A stretch of DNA of 64,000 nt from Fodinibius salipaludis (GCF_002287075.1 NZ_NSKE01000003.1:62001-126000), one strand, 5' to 3'; counted from the first letter of the stretch, positions 8,547 to 18,087 are shown. Notes: a model not told the origin generated them from the sequence alone. A program made the numbers and translations.

Positions 8547-9338
8547 TTAATTCTTTAAGATGGTCTCATCCAGCATATCGGTATCTTTAAAAACAAATTT
8601 ATTGGTGAAAAGAATCCCTAAATAGACCGAAAGTATGGTACCCGAAAAGATGGCAACCATAATCATGATTTGATATTTAATAGCAATAAGCGGTGAACTT
8701 CCGCTTAAAATTTGACCGGTCATCATGCCTGGAAGAGAAACGAGCCCTATAGTAGCCATAGAAGCCAATGTAGGGTTAGCTGACTTTTGCAGTGCTTTAC
8801 TAAAAAATGAATGTACTGCTTCGGATCGTGTTGCCCCACAGGAAAGATAAAATTGATAACGCTCTTGATGTTCGTTTAAGCTGTAATAAAAAGCATTAAT
8901 CCCAATAACATTACTTCTCAGACAGTTACCTAAAACCATTCCGGTAATAGGGATAGTGTATTGTGCTGCCAAAAGTTTGGGGAGCTGTATTACTACTTCC
9001 AGAAAAAAGAGATCGATAACGATAATACCTAAAAATGTAGCTCCAAAAATCGGAATAATTACCGACCATTTCCTTTTAAGGTCACTGCGATCAATAGTGG
9101 CAAAATCGGCGACGGCTACCATCACAAAAATCCATGCGGCGTTGATCCAGGGATTGTCATATTCAAACAGGTACTGCAGATAATATCCCACAAAAAGTAG
9201 TTGCAGTACCATCCGAACGGAGGCCGTTAACAGCTTTTTGTTTAATCCGGTTCGGTACTTCCATAAAATATAGGCTGGCACCAGCATGATGATGAAGCCG
9301 ATACCGAGCTGTGTCCATGTGAGGTCAATAATTTCCAT
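8547..9338 (-). CDS. fetB: FetB-type (UPF0014) ABC transporter permease
   Basis: A 263-residue polytopic membrane protein of the UPF0014/FetB family, in which E. coli FetAB exports iron and counters oxidative stress. About seven hydrophobic helices are visible. The family landmarks IPITGMVLGN, YYLSCGATRSEA-like text around residues 165-175, and the SLPGMMTGQILSGSSP loop near residue 200 are all present. The length matches the family. Its ATG overlaps the stop codon of the ATPase gene by one base (TAATG), so translation is likely coupled. Export of iron or another metal is inferred from the family, not shown. Confidence 0.88.
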   Translation of the reverse strand: MEIIDLTWTQLGIGFIIMLVPAYILWKYRTGLNKKLLTASVRMVLQLLFVGYYLQYLFEYDNPWINAAWIFVMVAVADFATIDRSDLKRKWSVIIPIFGATFLGIIVIDLFFLEVVIQLPKLLAAQYTIPITGMVLGNCLRSNVIGINAFYYSLNEHQERYQFYLSCGATRSEAVHSFFSKALQKSANPTLASMATIGLVSLPGMMTGQILSGSSPLIAIKYQIMIMVAIFSGTILSVYLGILFTNKFVFKDTDMLDETILKN

Positions 9339-10021
9339 TACAGTTCTATTATATTATCAGCTTTGGCTACCCAGAATGGATCGTGTGAAGTGGAAATGAC
9401 CGTTCTATCGTTAGTAAGCAACAATTCAGCGGCCTTTTGTTTGGAAGCTTCATCCAGTGCAGAGGTCGGCTCATCCAGTAATAAGAGCGGCTTATCAAGC
9501 AGACGGCATATTGCTAACCCTATGCGCTGACGTTGCCCTGTAGAAAGGTCACGAAACGATTTGTCGAGCGTATCCGGGGCCAATCCTAACATTTTTAATG
9601 TTTTAATGCGATTTTGCTGAGTATTTTTGTCTTGTGGGGATTGGTTAGCTGCAAATTCAAATGGTTTAGCCATAACCTCTGCAACAGTGCCGGAGCCCAG
9701 ATTTAAATCCTGTGGTAGCCAGGCTGTTTTTTTTCGCACTTTTTGGGCATCATAGTCTTTGTGGCCTACTGAAATAGTACCACGCCGGGGTTCATAAAAT
9801 CCCAAAAGAAGTTTTAAAAGGGTGCTTTTACCAGATCCGGATTCTCCTTTCAGCAGAGTATGCTGGCCGGGTTTTGCTTCAAATGAGAAGTTCGTTACAA
9901 TCCGTTCATTTTCGAATGCAAAGGTAATATTATTAAATAATATGTTGGGTAATGGAGTCAATATTTTGATATGATTATTTGTTGTACGAGAACCATGCGC
10001 TATCGAGTGACCACCGGCCAC
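9338..10021 (-). CDS. fetA: FetA-type ABC transporter ATP-binding protein
   Basis: A cytoplasmic ABC ATPase of up to 227 residues. It has a Walker A of GESGSGKSTLL, a Q-loop in AWLPQDLN, the signature DLSTGQRQR, and Walker B with D-loop (LLLDEPTSALD) followed by the switch His in STSHDPFW. It pairs with the FetB permease immediately downstream. The stated start overlaps the end of the DoxX gene by 47 bp. The first 20 residues do not look like an ABC N-terminus, and a TTG at 9959-9961, just before LTPLPNILF, is a plausible alternative that would remove the overlap. Neither start has a convincing ribosome-binding site. Confidence 0.88.
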   Translation of the reverse strand: MAGGHSIAHGSRTTNNHIKILTPLPNILFNNITFAFENERIVTNFSFEAKPGQHTLLKGESGSGKSTLLKLLLGFYEPRRGTISVGHKDYDAQKVRKKTAWLPQDLNLGSGTVAEVMAKPFEFAANQSPQDKNTQQNRIKTLKMLGLAPDTLDKSFRDLSTGQRQRIGLAICRLLDKPLLLLDEPTSALDEASKQKAAELLLTNDRTVISTSHDPFWVAKADNIIEL

Positions 10022-10450
10022 CGCCCTTGATGATAAGAAACAGGCTGCCTAAAAACATCGCAAAATCGGTGCGCATCTCGTGGGCCATAGCCCAAAACCC
10101 ATAGGTGGAAAGTTCTCGGACTTGGAATGGACCAAAAGCTTCCCCAAATAAAATGGGGATTTTTGTCACGATAATAGCAATAAGCATTATGGAAAACGTA
10201 ATAAATGCACCAAGGCGGGTTGCTAAGCCGGCTAAAATGGGTAATCCGGCTATAATTTCAAGGCCGCCTACGAACGGACCAAAAAATTCCGGAGCCGGAA
10301 ATCCCATTCCTTCAAACCGTCCGCATCCTCTTGCGGCGGGATATAAAAACTTTTGAATGCCCTCTGCTAAAAAACAGATCCCACCATAATTCTTATGATG
10401 ATTGTGGTAGCTGAGGAATCGGTTTTTGTCAAATCAGAGAAGTAGATCAT
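9975..10450 (-). pseudogene. DoxX-family membrane protein, broken by a one-base frameshift
   Basis: An intact frame covers only 9975-10307 (110 residues, starting MGFPAPEFFG). The upstream sequence encodes the missing N-terminus in two frames. From an ATG at 10448-10450 it reads MIYFSDLT through TIIIRIMVGSVF and then hits TAG. The neighbouring frame continues FLAEGIQKFLYP and GRFEGMGF. Adding one T to the run of six (10369-10374 on the plus strand) joins them into a normal DoxX N-terminus. The protein would be about 158 residues with four helices, of the kind linked to thiol or sulfur redox at the membrane. It sits upstream of fetAB in the same direction. A sequencing error is at least as likely as real inactivation. 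Confidence 0.75.
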
Positions 10451-10470
10451 CAGGTTATTATTTTGAATGA

Positions 10471-11385
10471 TTAAAAAGGTAACGGTTCTCCGGTTGTTTG
10501 GGCTCGCTGTCGATGTAGCTTTTGAAGTTCAGCGGTAACAGGTCCCTTGGTGCCATCACCTATTACACGCTGGTCTATCTCTACTGCAGGAACCAGTTCG
10601 CCCATGGTGCCGGTGGTGAAGCACTCGTCGGCAGAATACATCTCGGCCATACTGATTCGTTTTTCCGCTATCGGAATATCATTTTCTTTGCAGAGGTCAA
10701 TAACGATACCGCGTGTAATGCCCGGCAAGCAGCTATCTGCAAATGGGGTAAGCACTTTCCCGTTGTTGACAAAAAAGATGTTTGTTGCATTTACTTCGGA
10801 TACATAGCCCTCGATATCCATCATTACCGCACCATCGGCATTTGCGACATTTGCCTCAATTTTTGCCAATATATTGTTAATCAGGTTATTATGATGAATT
10901 TTGGAGTCGATACACTGCGGTGGATTGCGACGAATTGAGGAGGTAACCAGTTGTACGCCCTCTTTATCCTCGTGGATAGGCGGCTTCCATTCGGCCAGTA
11001 CAATAAGCGTTGGTCCGTATTGGTTTACTTGCGGATCCATATAGGAAGTGACTTTCTTTCCGCGCGAAAGGGTCAGCCGAATATGGGTTTCATCGCGCAT
11101 GTCGTTGGCTTCAAGGGTGGCAAAAAGAGCTTCTTTTATTTTCTTATTTGAAGGGACTTTATCGAAAGCCATGGCATGGGCAGAATTCTGTAATCGCTCG
11201 AGGTGTTCGTCGAGCGCAAATATTTTGCCATCGTAAACGCGCAGTCCCTCCCAGACACCGTCGCCGCCTTGAACCAAGCTGTCGAATACCGAAATTTTAG
11301 CCTCCTGACGATTATAGAGCTCACCGTCAATCCAAACTTTAATATCTTTGTTACGGGGATTTGGGATAGTGGGATGTGTATCCAT
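10471..11385 (-). CDS. ilvE: Branched-chain amino acid aminotransferase-like (class IV PLP aminotransferase)
   Basis: A 304-residue class IV (fold IV) PLP aminotransferase. It shows VWIDGELYNRQEAKISVFDS near the N-terminus, GVWEGLRVYDGKIF, the probable PLP lysine in DSKIHHNNLINN around residue 164, and the pyrophosphate/PLP-binding segments SEVNATNIFFV and LPGITRGIV. FTTGTMGELVPA near residue 260 matches branched-chain transaminases. It probably interconverts branched-chain amino acids and their 2-oxo acids in the cytoplasm, although D-amino acid and aminodeoxychorismate enzymes share the fold. It lies 30 bp downstream of the sulfotransferase-like gene in one operon, a pairing I recall from other genomes. 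Confidence 0.85.
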   Translation of the reverse strand: MDTHPTIPNPRNKDIKVWIDGELYNRQEAKISVFDSLVQGGDGVWEGLRVYDGKIFALDEHLERLQNSAHAMAFDKVPSNKKIKEALFATLEANDMRDETHIRLTLSRGKKVTSYMDPQVNQYGPTLIVLAEWKPPIHEDKEGVQLVTSSIRRNPPQCIDSKIHHNNLINNILAKIEANVANADGAVMMDIEGYVSEVNATNIFFVNNGKVLTPFADSCLPGITRGIVIDLCKENDIPIAEKRISMAEMYSADECFTTGTMGELVPAVEIDQRVIGDGTKGPVTAELQKLHRQRAQTTGEPLPF

Positions 11386-11415
11386 AGTTCAATACTGAAT
11401 ATTTATAAATTAATA

Positions 11416-12147
11416 TTATTTTTTAATTGCATGTGCAAACAATCTATCATAAATCGACTTGCAGTGTTCATAAAGTGGTTTTAGGCGATCGGGCAGTTTC
11501 TCAGTTTTAGGAGTGTAAGGTTTAAAGCCTGTAGACTTATGGACATTATCATACCAGTGTTCAGCCCATATGCCGTCCTCGGGAATGGGGCCCGGTTGCC
11601 ATGAAAGCATGGATTCCTCAAACGGAATACCCAGTTGTTCACATAATGCTGATAAAACAAACTCAGGATCTTCTAACAATTCTTTTGAATCGAGGACGGT
11701 AAGAGGAAGCTCGTTGTTCTCGACTGTTTCAAAAAGATCAAGCAGATGCTGATATCCGGTATCACGCAGTGAGGGGTCGGGCAGTGATTTGTCAAGTGAA
11801 AGCAGCATGTCTGCAGGATCACGAATCAAAAATACCGGAGTAAATTCTTCAAAAAGCTGTTCCAATATATTGTCCATTTCAATCATGTGATGAGCCATAT
11901 TTTTGACAAACAGGACATCAGCATTTGTGCCGGTCGCCATCAGGTTTTGCATCACAATAGAAGGATCTTTGGGCTGGCTTTCGATGACCTTTGCACGTCC
12001 GGGATGCTTGGCACCGCTTTGGAGTAGATAATGAGCATAGAAGGGTTCATCTACTACTTGAGTGTCAATGCGTTGTGCAAAGGAGTACATGATGGCCGTG
12101 GAGATATTACGAGGCCCGGACCACATGTTTATTTTAATATTGGCCAT
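11416..12147 (-). CDS. Sulfotransferase-like P-loop protein paired with the aminotransferase
   Basis: A 243-residue cytoplasmic P-loop protein of the sulfotransferase-like type. The N-terminus reads INMWSGPRNISTAIMYSF, a PAPS-loop-like motif in the position of the sulfotransferase 5'-phosphosulfate loop. It is followed by DEPFYAHYLL and, later, FLIRDPADMLLS, which resembles the 3'-phosphate-binding segment of the family. The natural substrate is unknown and the enzyme may not transfer sulfate at all. It heads a two-gene operon with the class IV aminotransferase (30 bp gap), so a role in branched-chain or related amino-acid metabolism is plausible but unproven. Confidence 0.75.
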   Translation of the reverse strand: MANIKINMWSGPRNISTAIMYSFAQRIDTQVVDEPFYAHYLLQSGAKHPGRAKVIESQPKDPSIVMQNLMATGTNADVLFVKNMAHHMIEMDNILEQLFEEFTPVFLIRDPADMLLSLDKSLPDPSLRDTGYQHLLDLFETVENNELPLTVLDSKELLEDPEFVLSALCEQLGIPFEESMLSWQPGPIPEDGIWAEHWYDNVHKSTGFKPYTPKTEKLPDRLKPLYEHCKSIYDRLFAHAIKK

Positions 12148-12292
12148 ACCAAATGAATTCGAAGTATATTAGTTTCGAGATATATTGTATTGATATTTTG
12201 GGGATCATCAAAAACAATAACTAAACTGAGTAAGGAGCATTATTATCCCCCGCTTTTCTACAATAGTTTTTATATTTTAATAGTATTGGCTA

Positions 12293-14128
12293 ATGAATTT
12301 GAATAGACCTCTGGGCTTAATGGGATACAGAGAGAATAACAGTGGTGAGACCAATTTTCGAGTTGGTAAACTGCTGAAAAAAAGTTCCATCGCATGTTAT
12401 CATCGGGAGAGCGATGAGCAATTTTCCTATACCGATATCAGTTCTAATGTTAGCCGTCTTGTGGGATATTCCCAGTCCGAAATAATAGCCGATGATTTTA
12501 GCTGGCTAGGACGATTACATCCGGAAGATCGGCAGACAGTAACCTCATTTTTGGAGAATCTTGAGACAGGTCATCCCCAAACGATAGAATACCGGTTCAA
12601 GCATAAGTCCGGACACTATATTTGGCTGCGCGATGAGGTAGAACTGGTTGCCGATGAGATTAGCGAGAAGTTCGTTGGTATGCTTGTTAAAGTAGATCAA
12701 TACAGGGAAATACAACAGCTAAATGTAAGAGAGCGGGAGAAACTGCAGCAGCTGGCGCTGGATAATTTGAATGATATGGTGATAATCACCAAAGCCCCCA
12801 AAGATGAGCCGTTGAACTCAAGAATTGTATTTGTTAATAAGTCATTCGAGCAGTTTACCGGTTATGAATCAGAAGAAATTATCAATAGAACGCCTACCTT
12901 CTTACACGGTCCCGAAACGTCAGAAGAGGCATTGGACCGAATCAATCAAAAGATTAAAAAAGGTGAATCACTTCGGGAAGAGTTTGTTAACTACAAGAAG
13001 GATGGTACACCGTACTGGGTTGAGTTGGACATGGCCCGCTTTCCCACCGATGACGGGAGGTATGAGTATTGGGTAGGAATTAATCGAGATATTACACAGC
13101 GGAAAAGAGCTGAAAAGAAACTCGAAGAAAGCGAGAAGCGACACCGCACTTTTACTGAGCTGTCTTTTGATGCCATATTCGAAGTCCATGTTGATGGTAC
13201 GATTTTGCGATGTAACAAGCGGGCATGTGAATTGTTTGGATACTCCCGAGAAGAGCTTATTGGAATGCATGTGTTGGATCTGACCCCTGAAGAATATCAT
13301 AGTAAACAGCCAGAAATATTTGGGAATATAAATACAACAGGTGATGATGCCTGGGAGCGGATTTACAAAAAGAAGGATGGTACCAAGTTCCCCACTGAAA
13401 TTCACACGGCTTTTTATGAAATGGGGGGAGAAAAACGTCTTATTGCTTATGTGCGTGATAATACTGACCACAAAAGAAATGAGCAAACCATACGAAAATC
13501 TCTGAAAGAGAAAGAAACACTGCTGGCTGAGGTTCATCACCGGGTGAAAAACAATTTGGCAATTATCTCCGGTTTACTACAGATGCAGGTATTTAACACC
13601 ACTGATGAAAGCCTATTGGCAAAACTTAGAGAAAGCCAGTCGCGCATACAGTCGATTGCGATGGTACATGAAAAGCTTTACAGCTCGGAAAGTTTTTCGG
13701 AAATTGCTATTGATAAATACATAAATGATTTGCTGAATATGATAGAAGGATCAATGACTAATTTTGAAAAAGACATCCGTGTAAATACGGATATGGAATC
13801 GATTCTTTTAACCGTAGGTCAGGCTATTCCGTGTGGTTTGTTACTCAATGAAATGATTACAAATTGCTACAAGCATGCATTTGAAGATAGGGATGAAGGC
13901 CAAATTGAGATATCAATTGAAGAGAATGAGAAACAAATTAAATTAAGTGTGGCGGATAATGGAATTGGACTACCGGAAGATTTTGATATTGAGCAACAAT
14001 CTTCGCTGGGAATGACGATTATTAATACACTGACAACTCAGCTGAATGGCCAATTGGAGGTGGATACCGGTGAATATGGCAGTCGATTCTCATTAGCTTT
14101 TGAAATTGAGCGTGAAACTGAAGAATAA
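12293..14128 (+). CDS. Soluble multi-PAS sensor histidine kinase (HisKA_2 type)
   Basis: A 611-residue cytoplasmic sensor kinase without membrane segments. It carries three PAS domains in a row (about residues 35-145, 155-270 and 275-395), with typical text such as LGRLHPEDRQTV, FVNKSFEQFTGYESEEII and GYSREELIGMHVLDLTPEE. Next comes a phosphoacceptor region of the HisKA_2/HWE-related type, EVHHRVKNNLAIISGLLQMQ, around residue 418, and a HATPase domain (LLLNEMITNCYKHAF, ADNGIGLPE). No receiver or output gene lies next to it, so its partner is elsewhere. It is related in layout to the membrane kinase at 43402-45150. It is divergent from the sulfotransferase-aminotransferase operon. Confidence 0.92.
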   Translation: MNLNRPLGLMGYRENNSGETNFRVGKLLKKSSIACYHRESDEQFSYTDISSNVSRLVGYSQSEIIADDFSWLGRLHPEDRQTVTSFLENLETGHPQTIEYRFKHKSGHYIWLRDEVELVADEISEKFVGMLVKVDQYREIQQLNVREREKLQQLALDNLNDMVIITKAPKDEPLNSRIVFVNKSFEQFTGYESEEIINRTPTFLHGPETSEEALDRINQKIKKGESLREEFVNYKKDGTPYWVELDMARFPTDDGRYEYWVGINRDITQRKRAEKKLEESEKRHRTFTELSFDAIFEVHVDGTILRCNKRACELFGYSREELIGMHVLDLTPEEYHSKQPEIFGNINTTGDDAWERIYKKKDGTKFPTEIHTAFYEMGGEKRLIAYVRDNTDHKRNEQTIRKSLKEKETLLAEVHHRVKNNLAIISGLLQMQVFNTTDESLLAKLRESQSRIQSIAMVHEKLYSSESFSEIAIDKYINDLLNMIEGSMTNFEKDIRVNTDMESILLTVGQAIPCGLLLNEMITNCYKHAFEDRDEGQIEISIEENEKQIKLSVADNGIGLPEDFDIEQQSSLGMTIINTLTTQLNGQLEVDTGEYGSRFSLAFEIERETEE

Positions 14129-14247
14129 AATTATACCGTCAAAGACAGTTTGTTGAAGAAACAAAGAACCACCATTTTTATGTTAAGGGAAAGTGAGCCA
14201 GCGAATTATGAGACCCTAAAAATAATCAATAAAATCGGAGAATAAGT

Positions 14248-16284
14248 ATGATACCATTATCACTAAAAAAACCTCTGTTATTTTTATTAATGGTCTGTTT
14301 TGTTGCCGTACAGCCATTGGTGGCACAATCGGATCAGGGATTAACTCCTAAAGATGTTGCTAAGATGCAGCAGGTAAATGAGATTGCTATTGCTCCATCC
14401 GGAGAGAAAGCAATCTATACTTTGCAGAAGCAGGCCGATCCTGAAAAGGAAAATGAGCCGGCAAGTTATCACTTGTATCTTGCGGACTTGGCCAGCGGTA
14501 ATTCCATTCCTTATGTGACGACGATGAGCGTTAGTGATATTGCTTTTCGTCCCAATCATAATTCAATTACGTTTTTGGGAAAGCGTTCGTCGGATGAAAC
14601 GACGAGCCTGTACGAAATTTCCATGAATGGCGGAGAAGCCCAGAAGATTTATTCTTTCGAAACTCCCATTGGGGATTATGAATGGGCTTCTGATGGGAGT
14701 CAGATCGCTTTTATGGCACAAGATACGATTACGTTTGAGCGATCATCGCTGCCCTATCATCCCGAAGTGTATGAGGAAAACCTGAAGCAGCGTCGCGGGT
14801 ATATTGCAAATGTAGATATGCCCGACCGCGGACCACATCAGGTTCAGGTAGAAGGATCTGTTTACCAGATGCGGTGGAGTCCCAATGGAGAAAAGCTGGC
14901 TATAGCGGTTGCTCCTTCGCCAAAGGTTGATGATTACTACATGAAACAGCAAGTTAAATTTGTTGATCACGAGGGCAAAAAGATTCTCGGTGAAGTAGAT
15001 CATGAGGGAAAGTTGGGACAAATCGGCTGGAGTCCCGACGGAAGCAAACTCGCGATGATTGCCGGTGCCGATATTCATGATCCCATTGCTGGTCGATTGC
15101 TAATTGTCTCGGCCGATGGTGGTGATCCTACCCAGTTAAAACCGCAGTACAAGGGAATGTTTGAACAGTTTAAATGGACCGGCAGCAATGAGCTGCATTA
15201 CCTAAGCAGTGAAGGCGTGTGGTCTATATACGGCAGTATCAATGCCGACGGATCAAATATGAATACCATTGTTGATAAAGGTAATACAAATCTCTCTTCT
15301 TTTGATCGTACATCGAATGGGGCTACCATTTTTGCCGCCAGCTCAGCATCTCATCCCCAAGAGTTGTATCAGTTAGCTGATAACAGCGTTGATCGAGTAA
15401 CGAACACAAATTCTTGGTTGAAAGATAAAACGCTTGGTAAGCAAGAGGTGGTGTCATGGACGACCGATGATGGTACGGAGTTACAGGGCATCTTGGTGTA
15501 CCCTGTTGATTATGAAAAAGGTAAGCAATATCCATTGATTACAACGGTGCACGGTGGACCTGAAGCCCATTATAATCATGGCTGGGTAACAAACTATTCT
15601 GATGCCGGCCAAGTTGGTGCTGCGCAGGATTACTTCGTTTTTTATCCTAATTACCGAGGCAGTACCGGCCGCGGAGAAGCCTTTGCCAAAAGCAGTCAGG
15701 GCGATTTAGCCGGAGCAGAGTTTGATGATATTATTGCTGGCGTTGATGAATTGGTAGAAGAAGGATTGGTAGATGACAATAAAGTAGGCGTTACCGGCGG
15801 TTCTTATGGTGGGTATGCTACCGGATGGATGGCCACGAAGTATACCGACCGTTTTGCTGCCGGGGTTATGTTTGTGGGAATCAGTGATAATATCTCGAAA
15901 TGGGGAACCAGCGATATCCCTGAAGAACTCTACTTGGTACATACCCGGGAGAGAATTTGGGAAGATTACCAGAAATACTTGGAGCGAAGTCCTATTTACT
16001 ACGCCGGACAAGCAGATACGCCCTTGTTAATTATGCACGGTAAAGAAGATACGCGTGTTGATCCGGGACAGTCTTACGAGCTGTATCGTCATATTAAAAC
16101 ACGTACCGACACTCCCGTCCGATTAGTACTATATCCCGGAGAAGGGCACGGCAACAGCAATGCTACGGCGCGATATGATTATAATCTGCGTATGATGCGA
16201 TGGTTTAACCAATACCTGAAAGGTCAGCAGCAGGCACGGCCCGATGTGGAAATAGAAGTCGAAAAAACGGCTGTCGAGCACTAA
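14248..16284 (+). CDS. S9-family prolyl oligopeptidase-type peptidase
   Basis: A 678-residue exported serine peptidase of the S9 family. A signal peptide (residues about 1-27, ending LVAQS) leads into a beta-propeller of WD-like repeats (DYEWASDGSQIAFMA, QMRWSPNGEKLAI, IGWSPDGSKLAMI). The alpha/beta-hydrolase domain follows from about residue 420. The catalytic triad is readable: Ser519 in GGSYGGY, Asp601 in GKEDTRVD and His634 in GEGHGNSN. The length matches dipeptidyl-peptidase/acylaminoacyl-peptidase relatives. It probably degrades periplasmic peptides. It stands alone between the PAS kinase and a terminator, with an AATCGGAG-like weak ribosome-binding site before the ATG. Confidence 0.93.
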   Translation: MIPLSLKKPLLFLLMVCFVAVQPLVAQSDQGLTPKDVAKMQQVNEIAIAPSGEKAIYTLQKQADPEKENEPASYHLYLADLASGNSIPYVTTMSVSDIAFRPNHNSITFLGKRSSDETTSLYEISMNGGEAQKIYSFETPIGDYEWASDGSQIAFMAQDTITFERSSLPYHPEVYEENLKQRRGYIANVDMPDRGPHQVQVEGSVYQMRWSPNGEKLAIAVAPSPKVDDYYMKQQVKFVDHEGKKILGEVDHEGKLGQIGWSPDGSKLAMIAGADIHDPIAGRLLIVSADGGDPTQLKPQYKGMFEQFKWTGSNELHYLSSEGVWSIYGSINADGSNMNTIVDKGNTNLSSFDRTSNGATIFAASSASHPQELYQLADNSVDRVTNTNSWLKDKTLGKQEVVSWTTDDGTELQGILVYPVDYEKGKQYPLITTVHGGPEAHYNHGWVTNYSDAGQVGAAQDYFVFYPNYRGSTGRGEAFAKSSQGDLAGAEFDDIIAGVDELVEEGLVDDNKVGVTGGSYGGYATGWMATKYTDRFAAGVMFVGISDNISKWGTSDIPEELYLVHTRERIWEDYQKYLERSPIYYAGQADTPLLIMHGKEDTRVDPGQSYELYRHIKTRTDTPVRLVLYPGEGHGNSNATARYDYNLRMMRWFNQYLKGQQQARPDVEIEVEKTAVEH

Positions 16285-16309
16285 TTAAACTTCCGTAATT
16301 AGCTTATTG

Positions 16310-16337
16310 ATCCCCTTCTGCTTATACAGGAGGGGAT
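16310..16337. terminator. Intrinsic terminator after the S9 peptidase gene
   Basis: A hairpin with arms ATCCCCTTCTG and CAGGAGGGGAT and a six-base loop lies between the convergent genes at 14248-16284 and 16351-16833. It is followed by a T-rich stretch on the plus strand. Confidence 0.7.
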
Positions 16338-16350
16338 TCCTATTTGGTCT

Positions 16351-16833
16351 TTATTCCTCTTGTGCCATTGGAGAGGTGTATTTTTGAATATTTTTAGTAT
16401 CTCCGAGAAATTTCACCTCGTCAATATCTTTAGCTCGCCTAACATATGCCACGATATTGTTAAGAAGTTTTTCATGGTTGTGAAAATCTTTGCCGAAATG
16501 GATTTTTTTATCTTCGGACTCCACATAAAAGTTAGACAATGTAGATCCAAAGTGAATAGTTGTTATATCCTCAAAGTCAATAATGCTTGGTGAGATTAAA
16601 CCCTGTCGGTAAAGGGATGTGCCCGTTAATTTAATTTTAAAACCTACTGCAATTAAAATAACGATAGCCCATGTCAGAAATAGGATTACCATCAATATAG
16701 CAAAGAATAATTCCCCAACACTATAGTTGAGATACGCTGCATATAGCATGGGGCCGCCTACCAGAGAAAACAAAAAGAACATACCCCATTTTGATTTTGT
16801 CCGAAGCGAAAATTCTTTTACCTCTTGCTCCAT
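16351..16833 (-). CDS. PH-like domain membrane protein, function unknown
   Basis: A 160-residue protein with two adjacent transmembrane helices (about residues 17-35 and 40-62). A C-terminal cytoplasmic beta-rich domain follows (TGTSLYRQGLISPSIIDFEDITTI), resembling the bacterial PH-like domain found in small two-helix membrane proteins. It ends in a hydrophilic tail. No catalytic motif is visible. It is a single gene convergent with the S9 peptidase and divergent from kptA. The PH-like call is a pattern judgement. The alternative is simply an uncharacterised two-helix membrane protein. Confidence 0.65.
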   Translation of the reverse strand: MEQEVKEFSLRTKSKWGMFFLFSLVGGPMLYAAYLNYSVGELFFAILMVILFLTWAIVILIAVGFKIKLTGTSLYRQGLISPSIIDFEDITTIHFGSTLSNFYVESEDKKIHFGKDFHNHEKLLNNIVAYVRRAKDIDEVKFLGDTKNIQKYTSPMAQEE

Positions 16834-16948
16834 AACAATCCTATATTTAAAGTGTTAGTGTCAACGGTGATAAATGTTATATATCTATTAATAGGTTAAA
16901 ATGAAAGGGAACAACAGCTTTTGCCGAACTATTTATACGGGTTAGCAG

Positions 16949-17491
16949 ATGGATTTAACAGCACACAGTAAATTTTTAAGCTATGTATTACGCCATCACC
17001 CCGAGGCCATTGGTCTTGAAGTGGATGAAAACGGTTGGGCAGAGGTTTCAGCGCTGATTGAAAAGGCTAAGAAACATGGAAGGCATTTAGATCGAAATAT
17101 AATTAAACAGATTATAGAAAAGAGTTCAAAGAACCGGTTTATTCTAAGCGGTGACGGCCAATACATCAGGGCAGGTTATGGTCATTCTATTGATGTTGAT
17201 TTGCAGCTAAAATCGAAAGCTCCTCCCGAAAAGCTTTATCACGGTACGGCTCGTAATAATGTGGAGTCTATTTTGGCAGATGGCATTAAGGCCCGCAATC
17301 GAAATTTTGTGCACTTATCCACCACTGTTGATGAAGCGCGTAACGTAGGCGGACGCCATGGTAGCCCGGTAATTTTGAATATTAAAGCCTCGAAAATGCA
17401 TAAAGATGGAATTAAATTTTATCAATCAGAAAGTGAACAAAGTATCTGGCTGACGAGTTATGTGCCACCGGAATATATCGAGCAACGATGA
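16949..17491 (+). CDS. kptA: RNA 2'-phosphotransferase KptA/Tpt1 family
   Basis: A 180-residue Tpt1/KptA-type enzyme. In eukaryotes this family removes the 2'-phosphate from spliced tRNA using NAD+; bacterial members have the same chemistry, but their natural role is unsettled. The N-terminal winged-helix part reads SKFLSYVLRHHPEAIGL then DENGWAEVSALI. The NAD-binding ADP-ribosyltransferase-like part contains LYHGTARNNVESIL, NFVHLSTTVDEAR and RHGSPVILNI, with the expected Arg-His-Arg type residues. The length is normal for the family. It is a monocistronic gene with no RNA ligase next to it. Some bacterial members may instead act on other 2'- or 5'-phosphorylated nucleic acids. Confidence 0.92.
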   Translation: MDLTAHSKFLSYVLRHHPEAIGLEVDENGWAEVSALIEKAKKHGRHLDRNIIKQIIEKSSKNRFILSGDGQYIRAGYGHSIDVDLQLKSKAPPEKLYHGTARNNVESILADGIKARNRNFVHLSTTVDEARNVGGRHGSPVILNIKASKMHKDGIKFYQSESEQSIWLTSYVPPEYIEQR

Positions 17492-17564
17492 AGAATAGTG
17501 ACAAATAAGCTGACTTATTATTCCCTTCCATAGATAAAGACTGCAACCGGATAATGTTATTTGT

Positions 17565-17954
17565 ATGTTATTACTGATGCAAAAAATATCGAATATATTG
17601 TTAGCCTTTTTGGCTACTGTGCTGATTGGCCATTCGTTGGTTCAGGGTCAACCGGGAATGGAGAAAAGGTCTGCTATTCTTTCTCCTACAGAAGAAAAAA
17701 GCACCCAATCCACAAACCCTTTAGCGCAACCGAACTTATTAAATATTTATCATCCGGTAGAAAGCGGGATAAATATATTGAGTAACATTCCTGTTCCCTA
17801 TCTTTCAGAAGAGGATCAGGAGCGATCAGCCGTTCAGAAATATATCATATCGGCTGCAGAAAATAGAGCAATAGAATATCTGCAGCTTTATGAAGCTGTA
17901 AATCGAGTTACAGCAGTACTAAAACTCATCTTCCCCTTCCACACATTTCTATAA
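17565..17954 (+). CDS. Hypothetical secreted protein, 129 residues
   Basis: An exported protein that I do not recognise. The N-terminus contains a clear signal peptide (LLAFLATVLIGHSLVQG). The mature part is polar, with a Ser/Thr/Gln/Pro-rich stretch and then a probable helix near the C-terminus (DQERSAVQKYIISAAENR through the Tyr-rich YLQLYEAVNR). It ends in FPFHTFL. An ATG at 17577 would give a shorter, equally good signal peptide with a basic n-region. Neither start has an obvious ribosome-binding site. It lies downstream of kptA (73 bp) on the same strand. No function is proposed. Confidence 0.55.
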   Translation: MLLLMQKISNILLAFLATVLIGHSLVQGQPGMEKRSAILSPTEEKSTQSTNPLAQPNLLNIYHPVESGINILSNIPVPYLSEEDQERSAVQKYIISAAENRAIEYLQLYEAVNRVTAVLKLIFPFHTFL

Positions 17955-18087
17955 GCTGTTTAATGTGTCAAGAGTTATCAGGCTTACGACAGACTGATAG
18001 CCTTTCAATCTTAAATTGATATAGCCGAAATTTTTAAAAGCAACGGAATCGGTATATCACAACGATATATTTAAAACAGTTTTAGAA

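Noticed and set aside
12968-13540. Long minus-strand frame of 190 codons opposite the PAS kinase
   Set aside because: Lies wholly inside a well supported kinase gene on the other strand and shows no domain of its own.
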